Shown: one piece after another, positions 38,153 through 49,037 of the stretch
Layout of the letters: every line of letters begins with the position of its first letter
Numbering within the stretch: position 1 is the stretch's first letter
From: Prorocentrum cordatum
Taxonomy: Eukaryota; Sar; Dinophyceae; Prorocentrales; Prorocentraceae
Length of the DNA stretch: 58,932 nt
NCBI GenBank assembly: GCA_963575745.1
Contig: CAUYUJ010005739.1
Location: 1 to 58,932, forward strand
Direction of reading: 5' to 3'
Made by a program: the position numbers and the translations under genes
The notes under the pieces: model-generated
Seen by the model: only the letters and a program-made list of their open reading frames with translations
The model's database searches: none
What the model was told of the DNA's origin: nothing

Positions 38153-39229
38153 GTGAGAGAAGCAGCTCGACCGGGCGCGGCGGCCGCCAGGCGGGCGGCG
38201 GAGCACCCGCAAGTCGTCGCTACAGCAAGAATGGACCTACACGGAGTGCAAGTGGGGGGGACCGAGATACGGCACCTGTACCCTGATCCCTGCTTGCCCG
38301 CCCACGGGCACCTGCCGCTAATGGGCGCGCCAGTAGGGCACGGTGCGCGCCGCCTCCTGATCAGACCCTGGCCCGCCCCCGCCACCGACCCAGACGCGGC
38401 CCACGCGGATGCGCTCCCAAGGATCGGACCTCCCGCCCTCGCTACAGACTGGGTCGACGATCACATCGGCCCGATGCGAGCGATCGCCCCCGCGGCGTCT
38501 CCCCCATTGGTGCTCGAACAAGGGCAACAGGGCGGGGCCCGCACCGTCGACGCCCGCCTAGACCCAGGCGAGTACATCATTATGGCAGTCTCTTCCGGCG
38601 GACACGTGGTAGTCCAGGCCGCGGGAGAAACTACTAACTACATGCCTACACTGCCTTGCTGGTGTACCATCGGCCTCCCGGCGGCGGCGGACACCGCCGC
38701 AGCCGCGCGCGGATGCGCTCCGCCCGTGCACATCCACGCCGAGGCCGTGGTCGGCGACGTCTGGGTCACCCGAAGGACTTACGACCACCCGCCCCGGACC
38801 ACTCCAGCGGCCCTGGGACTGGCCGCCCCAACCCCCACGCGGGCGGCCCAGACGAGACACGCTGCCCCCACCCTGCGACCGGGCCCGGCCAGGCCCGTAC
38901 AATACCCCCGCATGCGAGAGGTGATAATACAGCGCGCGCAGACCGACCCACCACCTGAAGGCGGACTGGTCGAGGCATGCCCCGACGCCCTGAGGGCGGC
39001 GCAGCTCGCGCTCGGGGCGTTCGCTGAGGTGCTGCCGACACACCGGATGCACGCCCTGGCCACTTGGATCGAGGCAAGGATGAGGGTAGAGGCCGACCGA
39101 TCTCTGGCAGGCAGGCCGATCACCGACTTCAGGCACGCCATGAGCATCGTATGCTGGCTCTCCAGCACATCCAAGCGGCCGCCCTGGACCGCAACCACTT
39201 CGACCAACTGGCGGCGGAGCTCGGCGTAG
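38153..39229 (+). CDS. ORF1-like frame with LDPGE segment
   Basis: The block near 38540-38790 reads GARTVDARLDPGEYIIMAV, then GGHVVVQAAGETTNYMP and HIHAEAVVGDVWVTRRTYD. It parallels the first LINE near 1080-1310 (VWLDPGEHHD, then TQVHVKADDTWRTVMV), which suggests a shared ORF1 domain. After about 39150 the coding frame changes to the next block. Confidence 0.45.
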   Translation: MREAARPGAAAARRAAEHPQVVATARMDLHGVQVGGTEIRHLYPDPCLPAHGHLPLMGAPVGHGARRLLIRPWPAPATDPDAAHADALPRIGPPALATDWVDDHIGPMRAIAPAASPPLVLEQGQQGGARTVDARLDPGEYIIMAVSSGGHVVVQAAGETTNYMPTLPCWCTIGLPAAADTAAAARGCAPPVHIHAEAVVGDVWVTRRTYDHPPRTTPAALGLAAPTPTRAAQTRHAAPTLRPGPARPVQYPRMREVIIQRAQTDPPPEGGLVEACPDALRAAQLALGAFAEVLPTHRMHALATWIEARMRVEADRSLAGRPITDFRHAMSIVCWLSSTSKRPPWTATTSTNWRRSSA

Positions 39230-40143
39230 GACAGGCGACCCTACGGATGAATCCCTTCGTGCAATGGACTACGGAACCACCTAACGCGGACTTCGACGGT
39301 CACAACCCACACCGAACGATCCCAGGGACGCGCGATGCCCGGTCCCCTGACGAGGGGCTCACTACCCACAGTATGACAGAGGGCGCCACTCCCGCGCTAG
39401 GAGCTCTGTGGGAGCGGGTCTACCACCAACACCTGGCGGACAGACAGCGAGGAGGGCCAGGGCGGAACACGAGGGGCAAGGAGCAGAGGTACGAAACGGA
39501 AGGAGACGAACCAGACGACCCCACGCAAACAACCCGCAAACAACCTCGACACCACCCCCCGCCCCCCTTGCCTACACCGGCGACCAGATACCCAGCCCTG
39601 GCGCGGCTACCAGAGCGGGAGCGAGCGACAGAGCACCCCCCCCGCCAACAGGCACGCGCGCGACGCACGGCTCGTCCGCAGGAGCGCCGCGCAGCGGCCA
39701 CCCACGGGACAGGCGGTCAGAATGCCACGGAAGCCACCGCCGCGGGCACGGACGGCCCCGCCCACGACCCAGGCGACGGCGCAGCAGCGCCCAGCGACCC
39801 CCAGGGCACTAGAACGCGGGAGAGCGACGCTCGCGCCGTGGACGCACAGCCACAGGCCAGGGGCGCAGAAGGGGCGGCTCCTGCCCGCACCCCAGCGGCC
39901 TTGTCAGACGACAACCCCCCGCGTCCGGGGGCACCTGACACTTGCGCTCGAGAGGGCGTGCAACCCACCGCTTGTCATGCCAGCGAAGCCCCCCCCCGCT
40001 ACCAGTGCCCGGAACGGCGCATGGATTGGAGGAAGGAGCCAACCCTGCCGACCCGGTGCGTAGGGGCGCACCCGGACCGCCGGAGCTGGGCCTACACCCA
40101 TCACTCGAAACCGACTGGGAGAGACTCACGAGTCAAGCGGTGA
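39064..40143 (+). CDS. Element frame, charged low-complexity
   Basis: The start continues the previous domain in a new frame (LALQHIQAAALDRNHFDQLA, then ELGVGQATLRMNPF). The remaining 280 codons are Arg/Thr/Pro/Glu rich with no visible motif. Confidence 0.3.
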   Translation: MDRGKDEGRGRPISGRQADHRLQARHEHRMLALQHIQAAALDRNHFDQLAAELGVGQATLRMNPFVQWTTEPPNADFDGHNPHRTIPGTRDARSPDEGLTTHSMTEGATPALGALWERVYHQHLADRQRGGPGRNTRGKEQRYETEGDEPDDPTQTTRKQPRHHPPPPLPTPATRYPALARLPERERATEHPPRQQARARRTARPQERRAAATHGTGGQNATEATAAGTDGPAHDPGDGAAAPSDPQGTRTRESDARAVDAQPQARGAEGAAPARTPAALSDDNPPRPGAPDTCAREGVQPTACHASEAPPRYQCPERRMDWRKEPTLPTRCVGAHPDRRSWAYTHHSKPTGRDSRVKR

Positions 40144-40844
40144 GCGCCCTCACCTCGCTTTTCAGCAGCCGCCTCGACAATCAGACAGCCCCCCACATCA
40201 TCGGCACCGAAAACACAGGAGACGGAGGACCGTGGCTCGACCTGCTCACATGGCTGATATGGGCTACGTCCGCCGATGCATTGCGCTCTCGCGCGAGGAC
40301 CCTATGGGACAACCACGGACTCAACCCAGCTGCAGTTGACGCACTCGAGGCCCTGTGGAACACAGCGTGCCTGCCGGGTTCCCCACCGCGCTTCGGGATC
40401 GTCAGCCCCGTCTCCACGGCTGGAGTTAACGGCGCCCTCGCGCTGGATTCCGCCAGTCTTAGACTGCGGCAACGAGCAAGACAGATTGGCTGCCAGGGAC
40501 CGGCACAACCGATGGACCAACTGCACCCTGCGCTTTGCCTCAGCCTTCTCCACGAGGCTGCAAGAAGAGGCCCGCGCATCCAGACGGCTGCCACCGATGC
40601 TACCGCGAACATCCCCGCAGTCTTTACCCTTGCAGGACTCCTACGCGCCTCCGACGGCAACAGGGGGACGGCGAGACAGTCTCCGGGCCAAACGCCGTCA
40701 ACGCCTCCGACCGCGCAGAGCCTGAGACGGGCGACCGCCCGGAGCCACAGCGAGCACCGCGCCGCTCTCTTCCCGACGACGACGACCGGGGAGCGCGCAT
40801 CGCGCCCCACCCCGCCGAGCCTCTTGGTAACAATCAGGAATTGA
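39942..40844 (+). CDS. Element frame, helical domain
   Basis: From about 40080 it reads ELGLHPSLETDWERLTSQAV, then WLDLLTWLIWATSADALRSR and GLNPAAVDALEALWNTACLP. It appears to be an all-helical domain of about 190 residues. Function unknown. Confidence 0.35.
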   Translation: MRSRGRATHRLSCQRSPPPLPVPGTAHGLEEGANPADPVRRGAPGPPELGLHPSLETDWERLTSQAVSALTSLFSSRLDNQTAPHIIGTENTGDGGPWLDLLTWLIWATSADALRSRARTLWDNHGLNPAAVDALEALWNTACLPGSPPRFGIVSPVSTAGVNGALALDSASLRLRQRARQIGCQGPAQPMDQLHPALCLSLLHEAARRGPRIQTAATDATANIPAVFTLAGLLRASDGNRGTARQSPGQTPSTPPTAQSLRRATARSHSEHRAALFPTTTTGERASRPTPPSLLVTIRN

Positions 40845-40877
40845 CGCGGGGAGGACGGGGGGGGCGCCCCAGCTCCA

Positions 40878-41555
40878 GTGGCACTCGCAGGCCCCAAGCC
40901 AGCAGGCGGTGAGGATAGGAACCAGACGGCCTCAGGCACCCCGACCGCACGACGTGCTCAGGGGCCCCCGCGCAGACGCAGTCCTCCGGCGCAGGGCCGC
41001 ACGGGGCGCGACGCCCCCGCGAACCCCGACGGGGGGAAACAAAGGTCGCGCACCGCTGACCCCCGAAGCCGCCAACGCCCCCCTGTGGGCATAGGCTTTC
41101 CAGCGATGTTAGAGCGACGCCGGATGGCCCCGCCCGCGCACCCCGGCCACCACCTAATCCAGGTAAGCCTGACCCACCTGCCCCCCAGCATTACAACCGG
41201 GCCCCTGCAGCTTCAGTCGCACAGACTCCCAGCGTTGGCAGCACCGCATCCAGAAGGCCCCGACAAGGAGGCAGCACCAGTGCACCGTCAAGGGGCCCAC
41301 GGCAGAGACGCCGAGGCAACCGGTGCCGACCCAGACACGTCCACGGCGACTCCGCCAGACGCGCGAGACGTTCTGCTGGCCGCCTGGCAGCGCGCGACCG
41401 ACCGAAGCACAGGCGTGGCTCCAGTACTACCGCAAGACCCGCTTATACACGCATACCTCCGAGAGGGCACCTGGACCCCTCGAGCCCTAGCACGCGCAGT
41501 GGACGACTTGGCGTGTGCCGGCATAATGACCAGGGTGCAGCCCATGGCGTTCCCA
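40878..41555 (+). CDS. Linker upstream of the methyltransferase
   Basis: Low complexity at first, then ARDVLLAAWQRATDRSTGVA and AYLREGTWTPRALARAVDDL near 41365-41510. The frame switches near 41550 into the methyltransferase frame, so the two were probably one protein. Confidence 0.35.
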
Positions 41556-42526
41556 GACTGCCAGACGACGTTTCCGGCAGCATTCGGTGGGTGCAGGCGA
41601 ACCGCGTCGTGTCATCAGCGCCCCAGGCGCCGCTGCCGAGTGCGGCATCACCTGAGACGCCTAAGTTCGCCCGCGCATCGCTTTTCGACGGCGTCGGCAC
41701 GGCGAGACTGGCGCAAGGACAGCTGGCCGCAGACCTGCGCGCCACCCGTGTCTTCCATAGCTCTGCCTACGTCGAGATCGGCAGGGACCTTGCAGCACGC
41801 GTCGGGGAACTCTGGCACGCCCCGAACGGGGGGCGCGCCCAGGACGGAGGCCCCGCCCACACCTGGCTGGCACACGACGTGTGGGACCTGTTCACGCAGG
41901 GCCTGGAGGGCATCTCCCGGTGGGACCGTTTCATCGATTCGCTTCCTGCTCGATGCCCATTGATGGTGGTGGCCGGCAGCCCATGCAACAATCCCTCCAG
42001 AGCCGGGACCCACGGGGGGTCGGACGGGCTAGCCGGACGAACATCGTGGCACTTCTTCGCTGTGCCTCTTGCCTCGCACTATGCTGCCAGACGACGTAGC
42101 GATATCCACGTGCATGTTATCTGTGAAGACGTCCACCCAATGCAGGGGGTGCACCGCGACAGCATGCGAGAGGCACTCGGCGACCTACCCACAAGCAGCG
42201 CCGAAGTCATGAACGTCACGGACTGGGCCCTTGGACTACGGCAGCAGACCTGGATGGCGTCCTTTCCTCCTTCGCAGCCAGACGACCTGCAGGCCGCCCA
42301 GAGGATCACCCCACCCTGGGAGCCTCGGCGGGCATTCCGACACGACGGAATAGTTCCCACCTGGGCCCGGTCACGCGGGGACCAAGGCGAGATTCTGCCT
42401 AGCATGCGCCAGACTGGAGTGCGCCACCTGCTCTATGACCTGGATCATAAACAACGCGGGTTCCTGGGCAGCCTGGAAACGGTCGAGACATGTATCCGAA
42501 ACAGCCTGGACGCATGGGGAGAATAA
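41513..42526 (+). CDS. DNMT3-like C5 cytosine methyltransferase domain
   Basis: Motif I ARASLFDGVGTARL (about residue 54, near 41672) binds S-adenosylmethionine. AYVEIG supplies the acidic ribose contact. Motif IV VVAGSPCNNPSRAG has the catalytic Cys (codon at 41984). Motif VI HVICEDVHPMQG keeps the catalytic Glu but has EDV for ENV. MNVTDWALGLRQQTWMASFP matches the DNMT3 strand region, and the end GVRHLLYDLDHKQRG resembles the closing motif. The order and the SPCN sequence are closest to DNMT3. Retrotransposons carrying such enzymes have been reported in dinoflagellates; here it precedes a LINE-type endonuclease. The frame ends with TAA at 42524-42526. Confidence 0.85.
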   Translation: MCRHNDQGAAHGVPRLPDDVSGSIRWVQANRVVSSAPQAPLPSAASPETPKFARASLFDGVGTARLAQGQLAADLRATRVFHSSAYVEIGRDLAARVGELWHAPNGGRAQDGGPAHTWLAHDVWDLFTQGLEGISRWDRFIDSLPARCPLMVVAGSPCNNPSRAGTHGGSDGLAGRTSWHFFAVPLASHYAARRRSDIHVHVICEDVHPMQGVHRDSMREALGDLPTSSAEVMNVTDWALGLRQQTWMASFPPSQPDDLQAAQRITPPWEPRRAFRHDGIVPTWARSRGDQGEILPSMRQTGVRHLLYDLDHKQRGFLGSLETVETCIRNSLDAWGE

Positions 42527-43180
42527 TGGAGAGGGGTGCGAGCGGGCTTTCATCTCGTCTGCACAGGCAAGGAAAAGGAATCGCGATCCAACGAGGCCAT
42601 GGTGGCCGCGTGGGGCAGATGGCTCATGCAGCATGGACGAGCGCACTGATTGCGCCCACCGAGTGAGCACGAGCGCGCCCGGGCCATTGGATTGGACGCA
42701 TACCTGGCCGCCCTCAGACTTGAGGGGCGACAGCTGCACGACGCAGTCGGTGCGCACTTCGACCCCCGATGTCTGCAACGCCGACAAGTCACCTTCCTGA
42801 AGGAATGGCTCCGCACCGGCGAAGGGCCTAGACGGACGTACCCCAGCCCGCGACAGCTGGCGGAAGTCTTTGTCCCGGCTGCGCGCAGAAGCGCGCAGGA
42901 ACAAGCCCTTCGCAGTCTTGGTGCGAACCCCATTCCGGGACGACGTCGAGACGCGAATGATCAGGAACGGTGGCCTGCGCGGACCCGTCAGCCACATGCT
43001 AGGGAACCCCTAGACTCCCAATGGGGAGCCCGCCCTGTACACACAGGGGTCGGCCCCCCGCCGCTCGACTCCCTCATGCCCAGGAAGCGAAGCGGCAAGT
43101 GGCGCGTAGCGAGCGCCGCGCTCAGAGCAGCCCTGGCGGAGGCCGATCTTCTCTCAGTGCGATGCCCGAGCACCTTGTAG
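42527..43180 (+). CDS. Continuation downstream of the methyltransferase
   Basis: The same frame stays coding-like after the TAA: WRGVRAGFHLVCTGKEKE and EAMVAAWGRWLMQHGRAH, a TGA at 42647-42649, then EHERARAIGLDAYLAALRLE and RQVTFLKEWLRTGEG. Two nonsense codons in one otherwise continuous frame point to pseudogenisation. No named domain. Confidence 0.4.
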
Positions 43181-43264
43181 TCTCTTCTTAATAACAAGCC
43201 CATTCCACGGCGGGCGACTTGGGACGACTTATGTCGGCAGCATTGCCTTGGCGACCTCCGCCGC

Positions 43265-44075
43265 GCCCTGGCCGCCGCCCGCAACTCCCTTCTGCCCTCT
43301 TTCCTCATCTTGAACGCTCGATACCTACGTGGCACCTTAGCGCACAATAACCACGCCAAACTGGCCACCATCACCAAAGCGTCCGCCCACAGGCGCGTTG
43401 TCTTACTGCAGGAAATGCACTGGTCCGACCATGACGTGGGAGTGTGGACGACCATGTTCCCTGCAAGACGCGTTGCTTCGCCCCCAGCCCACCCAGGTCC
43501 GGGCGGTGGATGGGCCGGGGGAGTCGCCATCATCTTATCGCAAGAATACGAGCTCATCGACTCCACCTGCCTGGTCCCCGGGTGCGCGATTTCAGCCACC
43601 ATGCGCAAGCAGGGCCACACGCTTCGCGTGGTGTCTGTTGATATTCCACCAGACCGGCGCTCCGACGTCTTAGTCGCCCTGACAGACGCCCTAGCTGAAC
43701 CGAGTGATATCCATGCATCCTGGGGGGGACATCAACATGGAATGGCCAGGCCCACAGGGTGGAGAGATTGAGGACGTCGCCACATGGGTCTCCATGTTGA
43801 ACAGACACGCCCCCCACCCTGCCCCCACCGACGGCCCCGCCCGCATCGGTGTCAGCGGCGAGTCTCAAATCGACGCGTTCGCCTGTCCAGCCACAGTGGC
43901 GGGGTCATACCGCATCTCCAAGGCCTGGAAAACACCTCTTTCCGATCAGGCCTTAATTTACGCCGACCCGTCCACGCTTCCTGCAGTCAAGAGATGCGAC
44001 GTGCTTACACCTTGGGCCTACAAAGCGCTCCCTGGGGAGGCGCACGACGACTTGCGACGACGCTGCAACATCTAG
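43265..44075 (+). CDS. LINE endonuclease (EEP/APE family), frameshifted
   Basis: The first part (frame to about 43715) has ILNARYLRGTLAHNNHAKL, RRVVLLQEMHWSDHD (catalytic Glu), GGVAIILSQ and LRVVSVDIPPD. The second part, one frame over, has MHPGGDINMEW (counterpart of GDFN), ESQIDAFACPA (SRID position) and TPLSDQALIY (SDH position with Gln for His). The change of His to Gln, plus the frame change, suggests an inactive copy. Its position after ORF1-like DNA matches the first LINE. Confidence 0.75.
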
Positions 44076-44081
44076 GAAATT

Positions 44082-44810
44082 ATGTTCCAGGTGCCACAAG
44101 TGGACCTGACGGGCCTCGCGCAGCCCAGCGACTGGACCCGGCCTGCCCCCCCCGGCTGCCTCCGAGACGAGCACCCAGCCGATGACAGACGAGACCTGGA
44201 CCACGAGGACGACAGCCGTCACGATCCCGCCCCGCCTGTCACGGACCGTGCACCACCCCTGCTCGGCGCTCTGGCTGAGCATGGGCGCGACGCCCTCAAT
44301 GCCATGATCACTTCCTGGTGGAAGTACCGGGTCAGACGGCGCCTGGTTCCCAATGGGCGCGCAGCTGCGAAGAGCCGCAGCTGGCGCCACATCGTTCAGA
44401 CCAGCCGGGCCCCTGGCAGCATGGCTGACAAGTGCAGGATGGAACGGCAGCGACTTGTCGCCAGGCGAAGCGGCCACGTGGGAGACCAGATGGCGCGCGG
44501 ACCAGACCCAGCGACGGGCAGCCAAGCCAACTCCACGGCAGCGCGGCGCGGGCGTCGAGAACGCCCAGCTCGCCCCGCATTGCTGGATCGGTCGGGAGAT
44601 CTTCAAGAAGTCACACTCCTTGAGAGGAGTGCGGGGACCTGGCGACCGCTGGTACGACACCGCCCCCAGCATGGAAAAGGTCCTATGGAACAGCAGAGCA
44701 AGCATGTGGCAGTCGGTGCCACCTTTACCGCCAGCCTACACTCGCCTCCTGGACTCATACTTCGCGGGTGGACGCACGACTCACCTACCTGACCTCCCAG
44801 AGCCGCCATG
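44082..44810 (+). CDS. Remnant between endonuclease and (missing) reverse transcriptase
   Basis: Protein-like in two frames: ALAEHGRDALNAMITSWWKY near 44275, then IGREIFKKSHSLRG and LDSYFAGGRTTHLPDLPEP to about 44806. It corresponds in position to the linker of the first LINE (5208-5440). The element ends here without RT. Confidence 0.35.
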
Positions 44811-46963
44811 GAGCGCGCGCGCGCGATTGGGCGAGCGACTGGGAAACCGACCGCGGCGTACCAGACGAGCGTCATCTCCCCATTCTTCGTCATCATCGTC
44901 GGCGCTATACCTTTTCCTCCAGACCTGGCGGCTTGTCGATCGCTCCTGGCGGCTCATGGAGCGGTCCGAAGCTGCAAATGTGCATTGCGTTCCTTCGTGA
45001 TGGCCAAGTTCATATTGAATGCACTCAGACAGATCACGAACGTCTCGCGGGCTTTCCCGCAAAGGGTCATCGTCACTCAATTCCATGTTTGTCGGACTTC
45101 CAATGGCCCGAGGATAAAGCATCAACTGTCTTTCCTCTTCTGTTGCAGGAATAATGGCTTCTGACTCCGCGGGCCCCCCCGCCATTTCGGCATCTCCTTC
45201 GGCGGGCATATGGAAGTTCTCGACGCAGTCAATATCTGCTGGGTGCCCCGCGATGGGTATGCCCAGCCAGTCTGCCAGATCGATATCGTCGCGGCCAGTG
45301 AACACCTCCTCGAATAGCTTGTCGGCGTAATTCTCGAAGGGACATACTGGCACTCATATATCTGGCAGCCATGAAGTTAACAACTGTAGCTGAGCTATCG
45401 GCAGGGTCAGCTAAAAGAGACTCCCAGTCAACATACTGCAAATCAGAGCCGGGTTGAGCAAGATGCATCGACGGACCCCTGCCTCTCCCATCGCCTTGAG
45501 GGCATTCGCGGCGAAAGTGCTGCGTGCTATGGCATATGCCGCACTCCATAGTCTTACCATTGGCATCCTTCGGGTTTCCCCGGCGTCCCTAACTTTTTCC
45601 TGATGTATGCCTGCGATTCCTGCCTGCGCCTAAAATATCTCTTCATACTGTGGTCCGGTAAGGGATGCTAGGAATGCGAATACGCCTCTGCCATGTAATC
45701 GCCGACGCTTACCTTCACCGTTACCTCGACCCTTGCCTTTTCCCTTGAATGCGCCTCGTACAATGCGCCGTGCCGGACTGGCTTCTTCATGGGTCGCCTC
45801 CATCTGCACTTATGTTTTTGGTATCCTAAGAATAACCGTTGCGCCTGTTGCTCTTCCGTGAGGTATGTAGGCATATCGGGGTAGTCAAGGGCTGTGGCCC
45901 CATCGTCCGAAGACGTCTCGGTGTCAGTACAGGAGTCGAAATCGGACTCGGCAGGTTGCCCCGCTGAGCCCATTCGGGCTGTGGCCTGCGTGGTGGACAC
46001 CGCTTCGGGCGGCCCCCGAAACCTGGCCTAGGAGTCTTGCGACCCCTAGGCCGATCCACCGTTTTGAGCTAGTAGTGTAGTGGTCTCAGTTGGTTGTGGA
46101 TCGTCACTCCAGACGTTAATTGCAGGTTGCCCTGCGGTTGCCTCAGCGTGGAAGGTCTCGGTTCGATGACCGTGACTGAAAATGCCACCAATATTGCCGC
46201 GGGTTCTCTCAGCAATATGTGCGCATGACCTCATGCGTTCGAGTAGAGCGTCAAACTGTTGTTGGTCTCTCGGCATGTGGTGGTTTAGAGGCTGCGGGAG
46301 TTGTTGTGCACGCGATGCCCCCACTCCAAGAGCTCTAAATAGAATAGCTGCTCATATGTGGAAGTTGGGGATGTTCAAGCCTGCCGTTTCAGCTTCATAG
46401 CGGGCTATCTCGAAGCGTGCTAACGTCTGGTCGATTCGTTCTCCCGCATGGACTCGGAAGTCAATGAGAGCCGTACTAGAGTTGAGTTGGCGTTCCTCTT
46501 CTAAGTTCTTGAACTTCGTGCTTAAGAGGAGCATTATGTAGGTGGCGCCGTCAGTATGGCGGCCGCCTATGTTAACGCCAAAATTGATAACTGCTGGGGA
46601 GACTCTCATGGCAATGGTCCGTGCGAGACCTCGCAAACCTCGCTGCCGGGCTGTAGCTTGCTGGGAGGGCGTCATGCTGCTTGTGGTCACGTTGATCCAG
46701 GCATGTACCTCGCGGACGAATTCGCGAAAAGGTACTTGACTGGCTGGGTATCAGTGAGGGCCGGTCTTTCTTGTGTCGTCTCCACCATGCATTTGTCCTA
46801 CCGCGCACCCGATAGCGACCCATGTGAGCCCAGAGATAGCAACGCCAATCCAATGGCCTCGTAGGTCGTAGTCGGATGCAGTCGGTTGAGGCTTCCGATG
46901 TGCGGTCGTAAGTCTGCGTGGGGGTGGGGGCGGCATCGTATCGCATCGCATGTTTCCATGCAT
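44781..46963 (-). pseudogene. Fragment of a second LTR-element Gag
   Basis: Less GC-rich than its surroundings. On the - strand the order is PFREFVREVHAWINVTTSSM, then TKFKNLEEERQLNSSTALID with GERIDQTLARFEIARYEAET (copia-type Gag core, 46352-46690), a linker with DALLERMRSCAHIAERTRGN, an acidic part with PTYLTEEQQAQRLFLGYQKH (45668-46000), and a zinc knuckle CGICHSTQHFRREC (45500-45545). The last block (44781-45353) is acidic, then Arg/Ser rich. The pieces lie in several frames with stops between, and no pol follows, so it is a relic. Confidence 0.65.
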
Positions 46964-47560
46964 TATGTCTTCGAAAAAGTTTCCTTTTTGATAGGTGGTT
47001 GGTCTTCAGGAGTGTAGTGGCGCAGGGATGTAGGACGAAAGTAAAAGGCCTCCGCGTAAGCAGAGGTGTCACTGCAAGCGCCCTTGCTATACAGCGCAGT
47101 TATACACATTCCTCCGCGCAAACCCACTGCACCCGGATGTTCCACCATGTTTGTAGTCCACCAGATAGTGCCGTGGATGGCGCGGAGTAGAGCTAGAGCT
47201 GACCACCATAGGCCAGCTCCGCTACCAAGTTTGAGAGGGAGTGGGAGACCCAGCCAGCAGCTTCGCCTTAGGCGAAGCCCAGCCCCAGCTCTGTTATACC
47301 GTAGTAACGATAGTCCCAGTAGTAGAGGGCGTGCCATCTTAAGCAGTAGGAAAATCATTTTGGTCTCGATGGCGAATCGCATGCCTCACAATGAGGCGCA
47401 ATCACATTTGGGCGGCCGGCCGCTTGAGCCGACGCGGCCGCGGGCGCGCGCTCGCTGTGTCCCCCAGCTCGCTTTAGAGTCAGACCCCTCCCCCCTCCCC
47501 GAAGAGCCTGGTCCAATTGGTTTGGGCGGGGGGTGGTCTGGCCGGGTCCGTCGGATCCCC
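46964..47560. other. No gene supported
   Basis: Mixed-composition flank of the Gag fragment. It may contain the remains of its LTR, but no second copy is in the window to prove that. Confidence 0.3.
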
Positions 47561-48899
47561 CGGGGGTGCTGCCCGCTCCAGAAATCATCCTGGATGCCCC
47601 AGATGGCACCGAAATATGCCAGGACGCCCCAACACCAGTGACGATGGCCTCCACGTGGCCTCCGATGGCCTCAAGACGCTCCAAAATTGCTTCAAGACAA
47701 CCCAACGAGCCACAAAGACGCCCCCAGAGGGCCCCAAGACGACTCCCAAGAGGGCCCCAAGAAGGACACATCCCCCCAATCCTGTAGCAAAGCGATGTGT
47801 GTTGAGTATTCGCTGTTGTGGTCTTCGCAGCGACCTCGGCGGCCTAAGAGGCCTCCAAGATCGCCCTAAAACGGGCCAAGGGCACCTGCGAGGGCCCCAA
47901 GACGGCTCAAGAAGCCCGAAAGAGGGCTCCAGGACGGCCGTAACTAGGCCCGAAGGAGTTCAAGACGGTCGTAGAAAGGCCCCTAAACAGACTCCGAAGG
48001 CGCCAGACGACCCAAGAGCGCCCGAAGACGGTTCCAGCCCCCCCCCCCCCCCGAAGCCGCAAGAGGCCCCCCGAAAGGCCCCAAAAAGGCCATCACCATG
48101 CCCCCCAAAAGCTCCCAAGAAGCCTCCAGAAGGTTTGTGCCAACGCGTCCAGATGCGCATGCTCTTCGCGCTTCGGGGCTCCGCCTGCCCCCCCTGCGGC
48201 GACGACATGGCAGTCGGACACTTCGCAATCTCTGGCGCTTGTCTCGGGTCGGGCGACAGGGGGGGGCAGCAACGGGGGGGGTTAAGAATCAGCTCGCGCA
48301 GCCGATTTTCCCGGCGCCTCCCGGCGCCGGAGGCGGCTATGTAGCGAGGAATGGGCCCCTCGGTGAGGCCGGAACCACCTGCATGCAACAAATTTCGTAC
48401 CCCCCCTTTCCCACCCGCACCCTTTCGTCCGGCCCGATTGTCGCCGTCCGCGCGGCTGCCGGATTCCGCGGTGCACTTCCCTTGTTCTCTTTCGAGGAGC
48501 TCGTCCCGCCTTGGAGCCTTCGCGCGTGCCGGCGTGTGCCTCGTCTGGCTCCGAAGGCGCTCCGACGGTTCCAGACGCCCCCAAGAGGCCCCCAACAAGC
48601 CTCAAGAGGCCCCAATAGGCACCCAAGTTCCCCCCAGGACTCCTCAGGGCTTCGATGCCTACGGGTTCCGTTGGCTTCCTGCAGAATCTTCCAGATTCCA
48701 GCGGCGCCCACGAAGATCACCCAAGAGGGCCCCCAGAAGGGTCCAAGAGAAGGAACTCGAACTGACTTTTCGGACCCGCCGCCCCCAAAAAGATATCCTC
48801 GAGGCCGTCAGCAGGCCCCCAACAAAACGCAGAAATGGCCCCAAGACGCTCCCAATAACCCGCCAAAGCAAAGGGTCGGCGGTGCGGCGCAAGCCCATG

Positions 48900-49037
48900 A
48901 ATCCACGTCCGGAAGTGACGTGTTGCCGGAGGCAGGTCGCGCAGCGGAGCGGAAGCCCTAATGCAACGTATCCAATGTTTCCAATGATTACATAATTGCC
49001 ACATATTGTATTGTGTTACATTATCACGTCTCCCCCC
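48900..49037. repeat. Conserved satellite block, copy 1
   Basis: Contains CACGTCCGGAAGTGACGTG, ATGCAACGTATCCAATG and ACGTCTCCCCCC. Confidence 0.85.

Larger units (their letters stand above)
29975..44810 (+). mobile_element. Second LINE-like element, decayed, RT missing
   Basis: A series of + strand frames with biased Pro/Ala/Asp/Arg composition leads to an EEP endonuclease at 43265-44075, mirroring the first LINE. It differs in carrying a RING-like finger and a DNMT3-like methyltransferase. Coding-like DNA stops near 44810 where a Gag fragment on the other strand begins, so no RT is present. Introner copy C (35755-36826) interrupts it. Many frame changes and single stops indicate a dead copy. 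It is possible that 29975-35656 and 37100-44810 derive from two different elements. Confidence 0.6.

Noticed and set aside
41513-42526. Bacterial restriction-modification enzyme or contamination
   Set aside because: It sits between LINE-type frames, has the DNMT3-like SPCN motif, and no restriction gene or bacterial operon is nearby.
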